Origin: JAHJUB01 sp041653615 [NCBI: Candidatus Ratteibacteria bacterium]
GTDB taxonomy: Bacteria > Ratteibacteria > UBA8468 > MWAK01
Reading direction: 5' to 3'
Length of the DNA stretch: 43,488 bases
Assembly: GCA_041653615.1 (NCBI GenBank)
Contig: JBAZEZ010000015.1
Coordinates: 1-43,488, forward strand
Below the pieces are notes generated by a model. It was not told the origin of the DNA and did not search any database. It worked only from the letters and a program-made list of their open reading frames with translations. Shown here piece by piece: positions 17,047-28,458 of this stretch (the first letter of the stretch is position 1; each line of letters begins with the position of its first letter). The position numbers were made by a program, and so were the translations under genes.

Positions 17047-17117
17047 ACCCCTTACAATTCCGGCGCGGCTTGACCAGCGCTTGAATGTTATATTTTAGGC
17101 GTCGTGAATTTTTGCTA

Positions 17118-17126
17118 TGGTATAAT
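17118..17126 (+). promoter_or_regulatory. extended -10 promoter of the DUF5674 gene
   Basis: TGGTATAAT fits the extended -10 consensus TGnTATAAT. Seven nt later comes the GTG start codon, so the message is probably leaderless. No convincing -35 box is seen. Confidence 0.55.
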
Positions 17127-17133
17127 TAGTTAC

Positions 17134-17475
17134 GTGGAAATAATAACGACAACATTGTTGCCCGAAGAGCTTAAACAGATGGCTGCCGCTACTTTTGGAA
17201 ATTTGGTAAAGGCGGTCGTGGATGTTGAGCGAGAACTTGTGGCGGTTGATGCCGAGCTTCATTCTGATTTAGAGGCGTTGCTCCTGGGAAACGGTTCCGA
17301 GCAGAAAAACCTGTGGGGGATTAATTTCTATCCGGAAATACCGGGTGATGATTTTATCGAGTTTGATTCGATGATTAACATGCGTCCTTCGCAGGGTAAT
17401 AGAAGCCGCGGAATAGAAAACGAAGAAATACACAAAAAGATTGTTGAGATTGTTGCCAAAAGGATTAAGCGATGA
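17134..17475 (+). CDS. DUF5674 family protein
   Basis: The 113-residue protein matches the small DUF5674 pattern: PEELKQMA near the start, then VKAVVDVERE, ELHSDLEALLL, NGSEQKNLWGINFYPE, IEFDSMINMRPSQGNRSRG and an IHKKIVEIV end. The family is common in candidate phyla and has no known function. GTG at 17134 is chosen because the conserved region begins there and the -10 box ends 7 nt earlier; an upstream GTG at 17104 would lie before the promoter. Its stop overlaps an ATG of the next frame. Confidence 0.7.
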   Translation: MEIITTTLLPEELKQMAAATFGNLVKAVVDVERELVAVDAELHSDLEALLLGNGSEQKNLWGINFYPEIPGDDFIEFDSMINMRPSQGNRSRGIENEEIHKKIVEIVAKRIKR

Positions 17476-17957
17476 GTTGTCATGCTAACTTGCATTCAAA
17501 ATTAGAGTATACCGGTTCGGATTCAAACAAAGAGCAAGGCAGCAAGGAGGAAGCGAGGAAGCGTACCGGACGTACGCTGACGAAGCTGACAGACGCAGGT
17601 AACGATGCTGTATGTTTGAAGACGAATTGGTATCAGCATAAAGATCTGGCGGTCGGCCGTTGGGGAGAATTATCTTTTTTGGAGCAAATGGCAAATATCG
17701 GAAGTGAGGTTGAGCGCGCGCTTAATTGGAAATCCAAGAATAATGCCGATTATAGCCGCAAGGCGTTTGAGCGCGCCCTGGAACTAATAGATTTGACTTT
17801 GGAAAACACCGAAAGTTTTGCGCGTCTTAAAGAAATTGCCCGTACGAGAGAAGCGATGGTAGATTATTTTTTCGGAACAAATCAATTCCGGTCAACGGAA
17901 AGGTCGTGGCGGAATTACTTTTTGCCGTTTACCTATGCCGCGCGGAGAAATTATTAA
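17472..17957 (+). CDS. small helical protein inside a long inverted repeat
   Basis: The frame encodes 161 residues, but the first 54 are read from the left inverted repeat and look like repeat translation. The probable native protein is the last ~105 residues, from about YQHKDLAVGRWGELSFLEQMANIGSEVE onward, rich in Ala, Glu and Arg and predicted mostly helical, ending in WRNYFLPFTYAARRNY. Start is uncertain: ATG 17472 overlaps the DUF5674 stop, and TTG 17616 lies in the repeat. The stop codon TAA touches the right repeat arm. I recall similar small helical proteins in candidate-phylum genomes but know no function. The repeat-ORF-repeat layout suggests a mobile or repeat-associated unit. Confidence 0.55.
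   Translation: MSCHANLHSKLEYTGSDSNKEQGSKEEARKRTGRTLTKLTDAGNDAVCLKTNWYQHKDLAVGRWGELSFLEQMANIGSEVERALNWKSKNNADYSRKAFERALELIDLTLENTESFARLKEIARTREAMVDYFFGTNQFRSTERSWRNYFLPFTYAARRNY
17491..17633 (+). repeat. left arm of a ~145-bp inverted repeat
   Basis: This arm pairs with 17957-18102. The inner 55 bp (17579-17633) differ from the other arm at one position; the outer part is more diverged with small indels but still clear (TATACCGGTTCGGATTCAA in both). The arm contains its own hairpin AGCGTAC/GTACGCT (17560-17578) and TTCAAACA...TGTTTGAA ends. Confidence 0.9.
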
Positions 17958-18102
17958 TACCAATTCGCCTTCAAACATACAGCATCGTTACCTGCGTCTG
18001 TCAGCTTCGTCGGCGTACATCTCTGTACGCCTTCTGGCCTCAGCCTTGGATGCCTTGCTCTCTGATTGAATCCGAACCGGTATAATATAATTTTTGAACG
18101 CA
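17957..18102 (-). repeat. right arm of the ~145-bp inverted repeat
   Basis: Inverted partner of 17491-17633. It begins at the last base of the stop codon of the enclosed gene and ends 14 bp before the aroB ATG. It contains the hairpin GGCGTACA/TGTACGCC (18012-18031), which keeps pairing despite sequence change relative to the left arm. Two overlapping TATAAT boxes (18081-18091) lie in its outer end. Confidence 0.9.
18081..18091 (+). promoter_or_regulatory. possible aroB -10 region inside the repeat arm
   Basis: TATAATATAAT contains two overlapping perfect -10 boxes, 26-36 nt before the aroB ATG. A matching -35 box is not clear. Confidence 0.4.
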
Positions 18103-18116
18103 AATTATATAAACAC

Positions 18117-19214
18117 ATGAAAACAATCAGCGTTAACTTGAATAAAAACATGGCTTACGACATTGTAGTCGGTTGTGATAATCTGGACACCATCGGAACG
18201 CGGTTAAAAGCCCTGGATATCGGCGAAAGCATTTTTATCATAACCGACGCAAAAGTCGGCGGATTATACGCCAAGAGATTGGTTGCTATTTTCAAAAAAT
18301 CGGGTTTTCACGATGTTGGCCTGGCGAAATTTCCCGCCGGTGAAAAAAGCAAGAATATAAAAACGTACACCGGGTTACTGACCGGACTCGCGAAATTTGA
18401 CGGAGGTCTGAACAAGCACATCTTAGTAGTGAACCTAGGCGGAGGGGTGCCGGGCGACATAGGAGGGTTTGTCGCCGCGACTTTTAACCGCGGGGTAAGC
18501 TATGTTCAAATTCCCACGACACTTTTAGCTAATGTTGATTCCGGAATAGGCGGGAAGGTTGGCATAGATTTCCATAACATCAAAAACAAAGTCGGGAGTT
18601 TTCACCAGCCGAAATTGGTTTTTGTAGACCTGAGTCTGCTGAAAACTTTAAATCTTAAGGAGATAAGGTCTGGCCTGGCGGAAGTGGTTAAATACGGTGT
18701 GATAGCAGACCCGTTTCTTTTTAAATATGTTGAGGAACACGTAAAAGATGTCCTGGCGTTAAACCTTGGTGTGATTGGGCCGATTGTGGAAAAATCGTAT
18801 CGCTTAAAAGCAAGAATAGTCGAGCAAGACGAAAAAGACACCAAGGGAATCCGGATGGTTTTAAATTACGGGCATACGATCGGGCACGCGGTTGAATCAG
18901 CGGCCGGATTTAAATACAGCCATGGAGAATCCGTCTCAATCGGTATGGTATGCGCTAACGATATTGCTTGTGAAACCGGAGTTTTTGCTTCTGCGGAAGC
19001 AGAAAGAATAGAAATTTTGTTATCGAAAATCGGCCTGCCGGTTAAAATTGCTCACGGCAAATTGGCGGATATTATCCGGTTCCTAAAACATGACAAGAAA
19101 TCAGTCGGCGGTGCCAACCGGTTTGTTTTGCCGGTGAAGCTTGGAAAGACGGAAGTAAGGAGCGCGATATCACCGGAACTTATTAAAAAAGTCATCAAAA
19201 AACGGATGGTTTAA
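18117..19214 (+). CDS. aroB: 3-dehydroquinate synthase
   Basis: AroB makes 3-dehydroquinate from DAHP, step two of the shikimate pathway, using NAD and a metal. The 365-residue protein has the NAD-binding GGGVPGDIGGFVAA, then YVQIPTTLLANVDSGIGGKVGID, the metal ligands in GLAEVVKYG (E), NYGHTIGHAVE (H) and SHGESVSIGM (H), and DKKSVGG near the end. The ATG at 18117 fits the family's start (MKTISVNLNKN); a TTG upstream at 18066 would translate the repeat arm. No clear Shine-Dalgarno site. It stands alone among aro genes here. Confidence 0.95.
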   Translation: MKTISVNLNKNMAYDIVVGCDNLDTIGTRLKALDIGESIFIITDAKVGGLYAKRLVAIFKKSGFHDVGLAKFPAGEKSKNIKTYTGLLTGLAKFDGGLNKHILVVNLGGGVPGDIGGFVAATFNRGVSYVQIPTTLLANVDSGIGGKVGIDFHNIKNKVGSFHQPKLVFVDLSLLKTLNLKEIRSGLAEVVKYGVIADPFLFKYVEEHVKDVLALNLGVIGPIVEKSYRLKARIVEQDEKDTKGIRMVLNYGHTIGHAVESAAGFKYSHGESVSIGMVCANDIACETGVFASAEAERIEILLSKIGLPVKIAHGKLADIIRFLKHDKKSVGGANRFVLPVKLGKTEVRSAISPELIKKVIKKRMV

Positions 19215-19335
19215 TGGGGGTGACGGCGCCCTCCTGTGAATTTGACACAAAAGCGCAATACGTAGTATAATTAAAGAACGATAATAACAAGATGGTGTGT
19301 TTTTAGGGTAACCCGGGGCGTTTTACATTTTATTT

Positions 19336-19477
19336 GGACGCAGATATACGCAGAAACAGCAAGATAAAGGATTAAGAAGAATTTTAGTATTTCTAAAAAT
19401 TATTTATAGTAATTCTTTGGTAACTCTATATTTTTTTGTTATGTTTTATCTGCGGTTATCTGCGAAAATCTGCGTCC
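19336..19477. repeat. dispersed inverted repeat A3, opposite orientation
   Basis: A 142-bp A-family copy. Its left end GGACGCAGATATACGCAGAA is the reverse complement of the right end of A4, and CAGAAACAGC matches A1/A2 reversed, so it is inverted relative to them. It ends 32 bp before the gyrB ATG. The rest of the 295-bp aroB-gyrB gap shows nothing else I recognise. Confidence 0.85.
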
Positions 19478-19503
19478 CAATAAATTCTTGAAATAAATTT
19501 TAA

Positions 19504-21888
<2,385 letters not shown>

Positions 21889-21898
21889 CATAAAAAAT

Positions 21899-21928
21899 GT
21901 AGGGGAGGGGCTATGACCCCTCCTAACC
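21899..21928 (+). promoter_or_regulatory. hairpin with upstream ATG in the gyrA leader
   Basis: GAGGGG and CCCCTC pair around CTATGA, with TAG/CTA extending the stem. A GGGAGGGG sequence precedes an ATG at 21913 that is out of frame with gyrA and opens a 29-codon frame overlapping its start. It may be a dispersed palindrome. Confidence 0.4.
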
Positions 21929-21932
21929 TAAT

Positions 21933-24422
21933 ATGGCGGAAGAAAAGGAAAAAGAGAAGAGTACGGAGAAGGACTGGGGTAATATCCAGTCGATTGAGTT
22001 AGAGACCGAGATGCAGCGGTCCTACATCGACTATTCCATGAGCGTTATCGTGGGCCGGGCCTTGCCGGATGCGCGGGATGGTTTGAAGCCGGTTCACCGC
22101 CGCATTCTCTACGCTATGCAGGAATTGGGGTCGGAACACTCCAAACCCTACAAGAAGAGCGCGCGCATTGTCGGTGAAGTGATGGGTAAATACCATCCGC
22201 ACGGTGATTCGGCAATCTACGAGACTCTTTGCCGTATGGCGCAGGATTTTTCCTTACGCTATCCTTTGATTGACGGACAGGGTAACTTTGGTTCTATCGA
22301 CGGCGATTCCGCGGCCGCGATGCGGTACACGGAAGCGCGGATGGCGGCGATTACCGGTGAACTTCTTTCTGACCTGGAAAAAGAGACGGTTGCCTGGCAG
22401 CCCAATTTTGACGAAACGCTTCAGGAACCGACGGTCCTGCCCAGCAAACTTCCCAATCTTCTGATAAACGGTTCCACCGGAATTGCGGTGGGCATGGCTA
22501 CTAATATTCCACCCCATAATTTGACAGAGGTGGCGCAGGCTTTAATCCTGATGATTAACAACCCGGACGTAACCTTGGAAGAGATTATGGAGGTTCTGCC
22601 CGGGCCTGATTTTCCTTCGGGTGGCTACATCCTGGGCCGGCGCGGGATTGATTCTGCTTACCGGACCGGGCACGGCATAATTATTTTGCAGGCGCACACC
22701 GAGATTGAAGACTTGAGCCACAACCGCCAGGCGATTGTGGTAACCCAGCTTCCCTACGAAATCAACAAAGCCAATTTGGTGGCTGATATCGCCCGGCTGG
22801 CTGACGATAAAGCGGTGGTAGGTATTTCCACGGTTCGGGATGAATCGGACAAGGAAGGCATCCGGGTCATGATTGAATTGAAGGCCGGGGAGGACCCGGA
22901 CCTGGTTTTAAACCAGCTTTACAAGCACAGTTCTTTGCGGGTATCGTACGGTATTAACACCCTGGCGCTGGTAGAAGGGCGGCCGCGCATCCTGACCCTG
23001 CAGGAACTCTTGGCGGAATTCTTAATCCACCGACGGAATATCATAGTTTGCCGTACCCGGTATGACTTGAAAAAGGCTCAGGAACGGCTCCACATTCTGG
23101 AAGGTTACCTGATTGCGCTGGCAAACATTGACAAGGTTATCAAACTGATTCGATCCAGTGCTTCATTGTCGGAAGCCAAAGAAGGTTTGCAGGAGAAATT
23201 TAAGCTTTCGGAAAAACAGGCGGACGCGGTTCTGGCGATGCCGCTGTCCCGGCTTACCGGTCTGGAACAGGGTAAGATACGCGACGAGAGCGCGGAACTG
23301 AAGAAGAAGATTACGGAATACGAGGCGATTCTGGCCAGCCCGGGCAAGGTCAACGGTATTATTAAGAGCGAACTGAATGACCTGGTGAAACGTTACGGAG
23401 ACGAACGCCGCACGCAGATTGTCGCTTCCGAAGTGATGGAATTTTCGGAGATAGACTTGGTTAAGCCGGAAGATACGGTGATTACCCTTTCGGCCACCGG
23501 TTATATCAAGCGCCTGCCGTTGGATACCTACCGCAGGCAGAGGCGGGGCGGCCGGGGCGTGCTGGCGGGTGCCAGTAAAGAGAACGATTATTTAAAGGAG
23601 ATGGTCCTGGCCAATACCCGCGACTATCTGCTCTTTTTCACCAATCTCGGACGGGTTTACTGGCTCCTGGCTTATCAGGTTCCGGAACAGAGCCGGCAGG
23701 CAAAGGGCCGGCCGATTATCAACCTCTTGCGGCTCCTGGAGGGTGAGTCCATAACCGCCATTGTGCCGGTTCCGGATTTCAGCGCCGAGAAGTTTCTCTT
23801 TCTGGCGACGGAAAAAGGAGTGGTTAAAAAGACCCGGCTTTCGGCTTACAGCCACCCGCGCGCCGGTGGCATCATCGCGTTGACCCTGCGGGAAAAAGAC
23901 CATCTGGCCGGTGTCCGGGTAACTACCGGCGAACATAATATTTTCTTGACCACCCGGAACGGGATGGCCATCTGTTTTCCGGAATCCAACGTGCGCAATA
24001 TGGGCCGGATTGCTTCCGGCGTCCACGGCATCCGGCTGAAGGGCAGCGATATGGTCGTAGGCGTGGAGGCTCTGAAAGAACCGACGCCGTTGCTTACGGT
24101 TTGTGAAAGAGGTTACGGCAAGCGGACCCGGTCTGATTCCTACCGGATTCAGAAGCGGGCCGGCATGGGGATTATCGACATCAAGACCGATAAGCGCAAC
24201 GGTAAGGTGGTTACAATGCGCATGGTCAGAGATATGGACGAGATGCTTATCTTGTCCCAGAAGGGACAGGCTATCCGCATCAGCGGGGCGGGAATAAGGT
24301 GCATCGGCCGCAACACCAAAGGCGTTAAACTGATTAACATCCTGCCGGATGACCGGATTACCGATATCATCGTGAACGAAATCACCGAAGAAGTCGCCGG
24401 GGATAAAGAAAAAGATACGTAG
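21933..24422 (+). CDS. gyrA: DNA gyrase subunit A
   Basis: GyrA cuts and rejoins DNA and wraps it for supercoiling. The 829-residue protein has the catalytic tyrosine in [10 protein letters not shown], the quinolone-region [10 protein letters not shown] just before it, a coiled-coil region, and a six-bladed C-terminal wrapping domain. The GyrA box QRRGGRG near residue 535 identifies gyrase rather than topoisomerase IV ParC. No direct Shine-Dalgarno site is found; gyrA may depend on coupling with gyrB or on the leader hairpin. A bidirectional terminator lies about 135 bp after the stop. Confidence 0.98.
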   Translation: MAEEKEKEKSTEKDWGNIQSIELETEMQRSYIDYSMSVIVGRALPDARDGLKPVHRRILYAMQELGSEHSKPYKKSARIVGEVMGKYHPHGDSAIYETLCRMAQDFSLRYPLIDGQGNFGSIDGDSAAAMRYTEARMAAITGELLSDLEKETVAWQPNFDETLQEPTVLPSKLPNLLINGSTGIAVGMATNIPPHNLTEVAQALILMINNPDVTLEEIMEVLPGPDFPSGGYILGRRGIDSAYRTGHGIIILQAHTEIEDLSHNRQAIVVTQLPYEINKANLVADIARLADDKAVVGISTVRDESDKEGIRVMIELKAGEDPDLVLNQLYKHSSLRVSYGINTLALVEGRPRILTLQELLAEFLIHRRNIIVCRTRYDLKKAQERLHILEGYLIALANIDKVIKLIRSSASLSEAKEGLQEKFKLSEKQADAVLAMPLSRLTGLEQGKIRDESAELKKKITEYEAILASPGKVNGIIKSELNDLVKRYGDERRTQIVASEVMEFSEIDLVKPEDTVITLSATGYIKRLPLDTYRRQRRGGRGVLAGASKENDYLKEMVLANTRDYLLFFTNLGRVYWLLAYQVPEQSRQAKGRPIINLLRLLEGESITAIVPVPDFSAEKFLFLATEKGVVKKTRLSAYSHPRAGGIIALTLREKDHLAGVRVTTGEHNIFLTTRNGMAICFPESNVRNMGRIASGVHGIRLKGSDMVVGVEALKEPTPLLTVCERGYGKRTRSDSYRIQKRAGMGIIDIKTDKRNGKVVTMRMVRDMDEMLILSQKGQAIRISGAGIRCIGRNTKGVKLINILPDDRITDIIVNEITEEVAGDKEKDT

Positions 24423-24465
24423 TAGGACAGGCGTCGGCCTACGCCAAAAACTGCACCAAAACGCA

Positions 24466-24496
24466 TGTCATTCCCGCGTGTAGTAGGCGGGAATCC
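24466..24496. repeat. GTCATTCCCGC-family palindrome
   Basis: TGTCATTCCCGCGTG and GGCGGGAATCC form the short common palindrome after gyrA. A GGCGT/ACGCC hairpin precedes it and a CGACCCT/AGGGTCG hairpin follows near 24516. Confidence 0.7.
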
Positions 24497-24557
24497 ATAC
24501 ATTAACTTCGTAGCGCGACCCTTTCAGGGTCGCCTGAATTTGATTTCAAATAAAAAA

Positions 24558-24593
24558 GGGAAGCGCTGAGAAAAACAGTGCCTCTCTTTTTTT
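24558..24593. terminator. bidirectional terminator between gyrA and eda
   Basis: GGGAAGCGCTG pairs with CAGTGCCTCTC (one mismatch, wobbles) around AGAAAAA. A run of seven T follows on the plus strand, and an A run precedes it, so both converging transcripts can end here. Confidence 0.8.
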
Positions 24594-24615
24594 GTGAGTA
24601 GCGTTTATTTTTTCG

Positions 24616-25281
24616 CTAACAACACTTTCTTACCCGCGTTACTTTATCGACGGCCATTTTTGCGTTATTTGTGATTTTAGACCAATTTTTTTGTTGAATT
24701 AAGGAAGGCGATGCAATCCAGGAACCGCCTATTGCCATTATCAACGGACTTGTTACATATTCTTCCATGTTGTCCTCGTTAATCCCCCCTAAGGGAATAT
24801 ATTGCAGTTGAAGATGGTTATAAGGAACTGCTATGCTTTTCAGATAGGTTAAGCCACCGCTCGGCTCGGCCGGGAAGAACTTTAAAACCCGGCACCCCAG
24901 CTTTACGGCGTTTTCAATATCAGAGGGAGTAACAATTCCCGGAGCAAAACTTAGCCCTATTTTTTTTGCGTGGCAGACTACTTCCGTGTTTAAACCAGGA
25001 GCGACGGCAAAGGCAGCTCCGGCTTCGTTGATTTCATCGATTTGTCCAACCGTTAAAACGGTACCGACGCCGACCATCATTCCCGGTGCTTCTTTCCTGA
25101 TTGCTTTCAGCGCTTTAAGGGCCACGGGGGTGCGCAGTGTTAATTCTATTGCCGTAACCCCACCCTTCAATAATGCTTGAGCTACAGGGACAGCGTTGTC
25201 GATATCGTCTATAACCAACACGGCGATAACTCCGGTTTTCCGGATTTGATTAATTATTTCTGTTTTGAATAAGGGATTCAT
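24616..25281 (-). CDS. eda: 2-keto-3-deoxy-6-phosphogluconate aldolase
   Basis: Eda cleaves KDPG to pyruvate and glyceraldehyde 3-phosphate. The 221-residue class I aldolase has the catalytic Glu in IELTLRTP (E46) and the Schiff-base Lys in LKFFPAEP (K134), with the VGVGTV and PLGGI segments of the fold. ATG 25281 is chosen because it fits the family's start; a GTG at 25293 overlapping the previous stop (GTGA) is an alternative and shows tight coupling. It is the last gene of the ten-gene sugar operon and supplies the final cleavage of the uronate route. KDPgal activity cannot be excluded. Confidence 0.93.
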   Translation of the reverse strand: MNPLFKTEIINQIRKTGVIAVLVIDDIDNAVPVAQALLKGGVTAIELTLRTPVALKALKAIRKEAPGMMVGVGTVLTVGQIDEINEAGAAFAVAPGLNTEVVCHAKKIGLSFAPGIVTPSDIENAVKLGCRVLKFFPAEPSGGLTYLKSIAVPYNHLQLQYIPLGGINEDNMEEYVTSPLIMAIGGSWIASPSLIQQKNWSKITNNAKMAVDKVTRVRKCC

Positions 25282-25289
25282 TTTGTCGC

Positions 25290-26321
25290 TCACAGGTATT
25301 TTTTGAAAAATTTAAAGGCCTTGCCGCCTGCGAAAGCATGGGATCCGGAATGGATATCCGCCCAGAGTCTGTCTGCGGCGCCGGCTGCCTGGTAAATCTT
25401 TTTTACCCCTCCGTATCCTTTCAATAGGTCTTGAATGAAGAAGGCGTTATCGTAGATACCCATCTCGATAAGGAGGGGCCGGGGCGCAATCAAGCCGGCA
25501 ATGTCATCCGTGTCAAAATAACGGAAGAGACCCGGTACAAGCGCGGAACCGCAGGCGTGTGACCGCTTGATAAACCATTCTTTCAATGGATTGACGTAAC
25601 CGATAATATCGGCCGCCTTAATCCTGGTGTCGATTGCCGAAGTGAAGGTGGTCATGACGCCGCCCATGGACAAGCCCATCATGCCGATGCGATTCTTATC
25701 CACTTCCGGCCTGGTCTCCAGATAGTCAAGGCAGCATTGCATATCCCAGATGTCGAGGGTCAGGGTGTAGATACCCAGGATCGCTCCCTTGATGAAGTTT
25801 ACTTCGCAGGGCTCCCTGCCTGGAAACGGGTCGGGTCCGTCCCGGCGTTCGCCGAATACCCGCAGGTCAGGGCAGATGGTCAGGAAGCCGGCTTTTGCCA
25901 TCTGCTCGCCGTAGTTGTAGTTCAAGGCCTGTATATTTTGGACGAACCCGTTGTCAGAGCGGATGCCGGCTACCGCGTCTTTGCCGTAAGGGCCGTGGCC
26001 GTGGCTGCAGAGGATAGTCGCATTCTTCTTATCTGCTTTCATCTTCCTTGGTTTTAAGACCTGGCAGGGTACGGACATAAATTCCTCGGAGTTTAAGACC
26101 ACCCGCTCCCGGATTAAGTCGCCGTCAATTACCGAGGACTCCACCTCGGCCTGGAGCGGCACTTTTTTCGGGAAGGGACCGAGCAGTTCCATGAATTTTG
26201 GATGGGCTTCTTTGCGCCAGGCGGTCCAGTCGGCTTTGGTTTTGCCCTTGAACTTCAAGAGCGGCGTCCAGTTTTCGGCGAGTTTGTCCCAGTATTGCTG
26301 CATTGAAAAGTTACGGTTCAT
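25290..26321 (-). CDS. alpha/beta hydrolase, probable carbohydrate esterase
   Basis: The 343-residue protein has an alpha/beta-hydrolase core with the nucleophile elbow GLSMGG (S218), an upstream SHGHG oxyanion-type segment near 107-110, and a late His in HSGSHAF (324-328). It resembles acetyl-xylan-esterase/dienelactone-hydrolase-like enzymes often found in glycan-degradation loci. There is no signal peptide, so it should act in the cytoplasm, perhaps removing acetyl or methyl groups from imported sugars. GGAGG precedes the ATG, which overlaps the stop of the upstream hydrolase gene (ATGA). The natural substrate is unknown. Confidence 0.75.
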   Translation of the reverse strand: MNRNFSMQQYWDKLAENWTPLLKFKGKTKADWTAWRKEAHPKFMELLGPFPKKVPLQAEVESSVIDGDLIRERVVLNSEEFMSVPCQVLKPRKMKADKKNATILCSHGHGPYGKDAVAGIRSDNGFVQNIQALNYNYGEQMAKAGFLTICPDLRVFGERRDGPDPFPGREPCEVNFIKGAILGIYTLTLDIWDMQCCLDYLETRPEVDKNRIGMMGLSMGGVMTTFTSAIDTRIKAADIIGYVNPLKEWFIKRSHACGSALVPGLFRYFDTDDIAGLIAPRPLLIEMGIYDNAFFIQDLLKGYGGVKKIYQAAGAADRLWADIHSGSHAFAGGKAFKFFKKYL

Positions 26322-28435
26322 CTTTGGCCTCCAATTTTTTCGGCTGCGGCTTTGCGCGTCCGTTGATATTCCTTCCTTGTGTTGTCGAGTTCCGCCTCAA
26401 ATAGAGGCAGCATATCGGTCCAGTGATATTGGCCGGGCAACGCCTTGGGATATACGGGATTCACATTGGATATTCCCACATAAATACCTTGGGCGAATTG
26501 CGCGAGATCTTTGTATGCTTTGACCGATCGCCGCAAAAGTTTCAGGCCTTCAGCAAAGGATTTCAGATCGTCCTGCTTTTTGTGGGCAAAGATACATCTG
26601 GCCGCCCCGATCTTGAGGGAATGGAACTCCAGCACTTTTCTAATCATAACCGCATCCAGCATGTAGCGACCGGCCTCGGTCATATTTTCCGGTATGCCCG
26701 CGGCGGCAAGCAGGCTGACGGCAGACTCCACTTCACGGATTGAATCGGCCAGACAATCCTCAATGGTATAGTCTCCTTTTCCTGATTGATGGCCTTGAGA
26801 AAGTTCCAGGCCCAAGGGAAACAGGTCGTCGAGTATGTCGGTAAACACTATTTTCCGTCCGTGCACGGATAGCGCCTCAACATACTGCTCCAGGGTGAAT
26901 CCCGCCGAGAGAATGGAGTGGTTGTCGTAATGAATCCACAAGTGCTGCTGGAGGCGTGTCAGCGAATGTCCCATGACATTCTGACTCTCTATTATCGCCT
27001 TGGCTTTCTTCCGTCCGCCGAATCTATCCGCCATCCTGCGTACCCAGAATCGAACCTCCTCGTCTTCGTCTTTTATAGGATCAAAACTATATCTGCCCCA
27101 GGCCTCATGATAAAGACGGTCCCGGTCGATTTGCGTTCCTGTGTAGCCGGCGTCCGCCACGGCAGTTGAAATTTTTCCGGGGCAGAGGGGAAATACATGC
27201 ACGCCTTTGAGTCCCAAGGCCTGATAAGTTAGGCAAATACGGTTGATATATTTCACCGGCGCCCACCGGAACGGGCCCACCTCGCTGAGCATGTGCATAT
27301 TCGCAATGCAGGGAACGCCCAGGTCCACCCACTTCCGCATGCGGGCATCAGGAACTTCGCCGGCAATGTGCTCGGCATTGTGTTTCAACATCACGTAGAG
27401 ATTGTCATACCTGCCCAGGATATGATCGGCGACATGTTTTGTCTTCAGGGAGGACCACTGCCTGATAATAAATAAAGGATGTTTGCCGGAGGCCTTGACG
27501 GCAGGCAGCAGGACTTCACCCGCGAATCGGCCGCCGTCTTCACCCTTAACGCCTTCTCCGAGACATGCCATCCACCCGACAGCGGGAAATTCAGACACCA
27601 TTTGCTGGACGCACTCAAACATGTACTTTTCAATCAGCGGTTTTTGTTGGTTGGTAAAACTGTGGATATTCTGCATGCCCGTGCGGGCGGCGAACTGGTG
27701 GCTGACATAGATATTGTAGAAGTGAAAGACGATGCTCATGGATCTTCGCGCCGCTTCGGCGCAGATCCACATGAGTTGTTCGTGATTTTGTTCAACCTGT
27801 GCAGGGTTTACGGGGTTCAAATCCTCATATCCCTTGATCGTTATGAAGTACGGAAAGGGATGGAAATTCCACAAGGAAACAGCGTTAAACCGGTTCTCGG
27901 CCATGAAATCCAGATAGGTTGTCCACCATGCTTTATCGTAAAACCAGGGAAATTCCGCCTGGCAGATGTCAACGTCGTATGTTGCTGTACCCATCAGCAT
28001 AAGACAGGCCGAGCGAAAAGCCATTTTGGGGTTCCGGGAAATGTCCAGCGGCCTGATGGGAAGACATCCCCTGGTTTCACAGCGCTCCGCAAATTCGAGA
28101 ATTCCGTAAAGCACCCCGGCCGGTCCCTGTGCCACCAGACTTCCGGAGTTCTTGTCCATATCGCCAACTTCCACCACATCGATCTTCTCGGCGCTTACGT
28201 CAGTGGTATATGTAAAATAATTATCGAAGATGGCATCCAGATTCACATCCGGCATCCATCTCAGGGTGAAGGCCTGGTTTGAACTGTGCGGGTCTTGAAC
28301 GACAATATCCAAGATGGGCTTGCCGGAACCGCGTACAACCTCAATGTCCAGTTTCCCAAGCCGCCTCTTGAGAACAGAAACGGCATAGTCAATCCTGGCG
28401 TTGCTTTCCGATTTTGTCCGCACAAAGAGTTTCAT
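26318..28435 (-). CDS. alpha-glucuronidase-like glycoside hydrolase (GH67/GH115-related)
   Basis: The 705-residue protein has the GH67N/GH20b-type first domain ending GPAGVLYGILEFAE (104-117) and then RNPKMAFRSACL, the usual lead-in to the barrel. The TIM barrel follows with WWTTYLDFMAENRFNAVSLWNFHPFP and candidate acid residues in CLGEGVKGED (E294, E299); the last ~180 residues look helical. This plan fits alpha-glucuronidase-like enzymes. No signal peptide is present, so it should act on imported oligosaccharides. UxaC just downstream would take free glucuronate, which supports the idea. Exact family and linkage are uncertain. GGAGGGG precedes the ATG. Confidence 0.7.
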   Translation of the reverse strand: MKLFVRTKSESNARIDYAVSVLKRRLGKLDIEVVRGSGKPILDIVVQDPHSSNQAFTLRWMPDVNLDAIFDNYFTYTTDVSAEKIDVVEVGDMDKNSGSLVAQGPAGVLYGILEFAERCETRGCLPIRPLDISRNPKMAFRSACLMLMGTATYDVDICQAEFPWFYDKAWWTTYLDFMAENRFNAVSLWNFHPFPYFITIKGYEDLNPVNPAQVEQNHEQLMWICAEAARRSMSIVFHFYNIYVSHQFAARTGMQNIHSFTNQQKPLIEKYMFECVQQMVSEFPAVGWMACLGEGVKGEDGGRFAGEVLLPAVKASGKHPLFIIRQWSSLKTKHVADHILGRYDNLYVMLKHNAEHIAGEVPDARMRKWVDLGVPCIANMHMLSEVGPFRWAPVKYINRICLTYQALGLKGVHVFPLCPGKISTAVADAGYTGTQIDRDRLYHEAWGRYSFDPIKDEDEEVRFWVRRMADRFGGRKKAKAIIESQNVMGHSLTRLQQHLWIHYDNHSILSAGFTLEQYVEALSVHGRKIVFTDILDDLFPLGLELSQGHQSGKGDYTIEDCLADSIREVESAVSLLAAAGIPENMTEAGRYMLDAVMIRKVLEFHSLKIGAARCIFAHKKQDDLKSFAEGLKLLRRSVKAYKDLAQFAQGIYVGISNVNPVYPKALPGQYHWTDMLPLFEAELDNTRKEYQRTRKAAAEKIGGQR

Positions 28436-28458
28436 TTATAACCCCTCCATGGTAAAAA

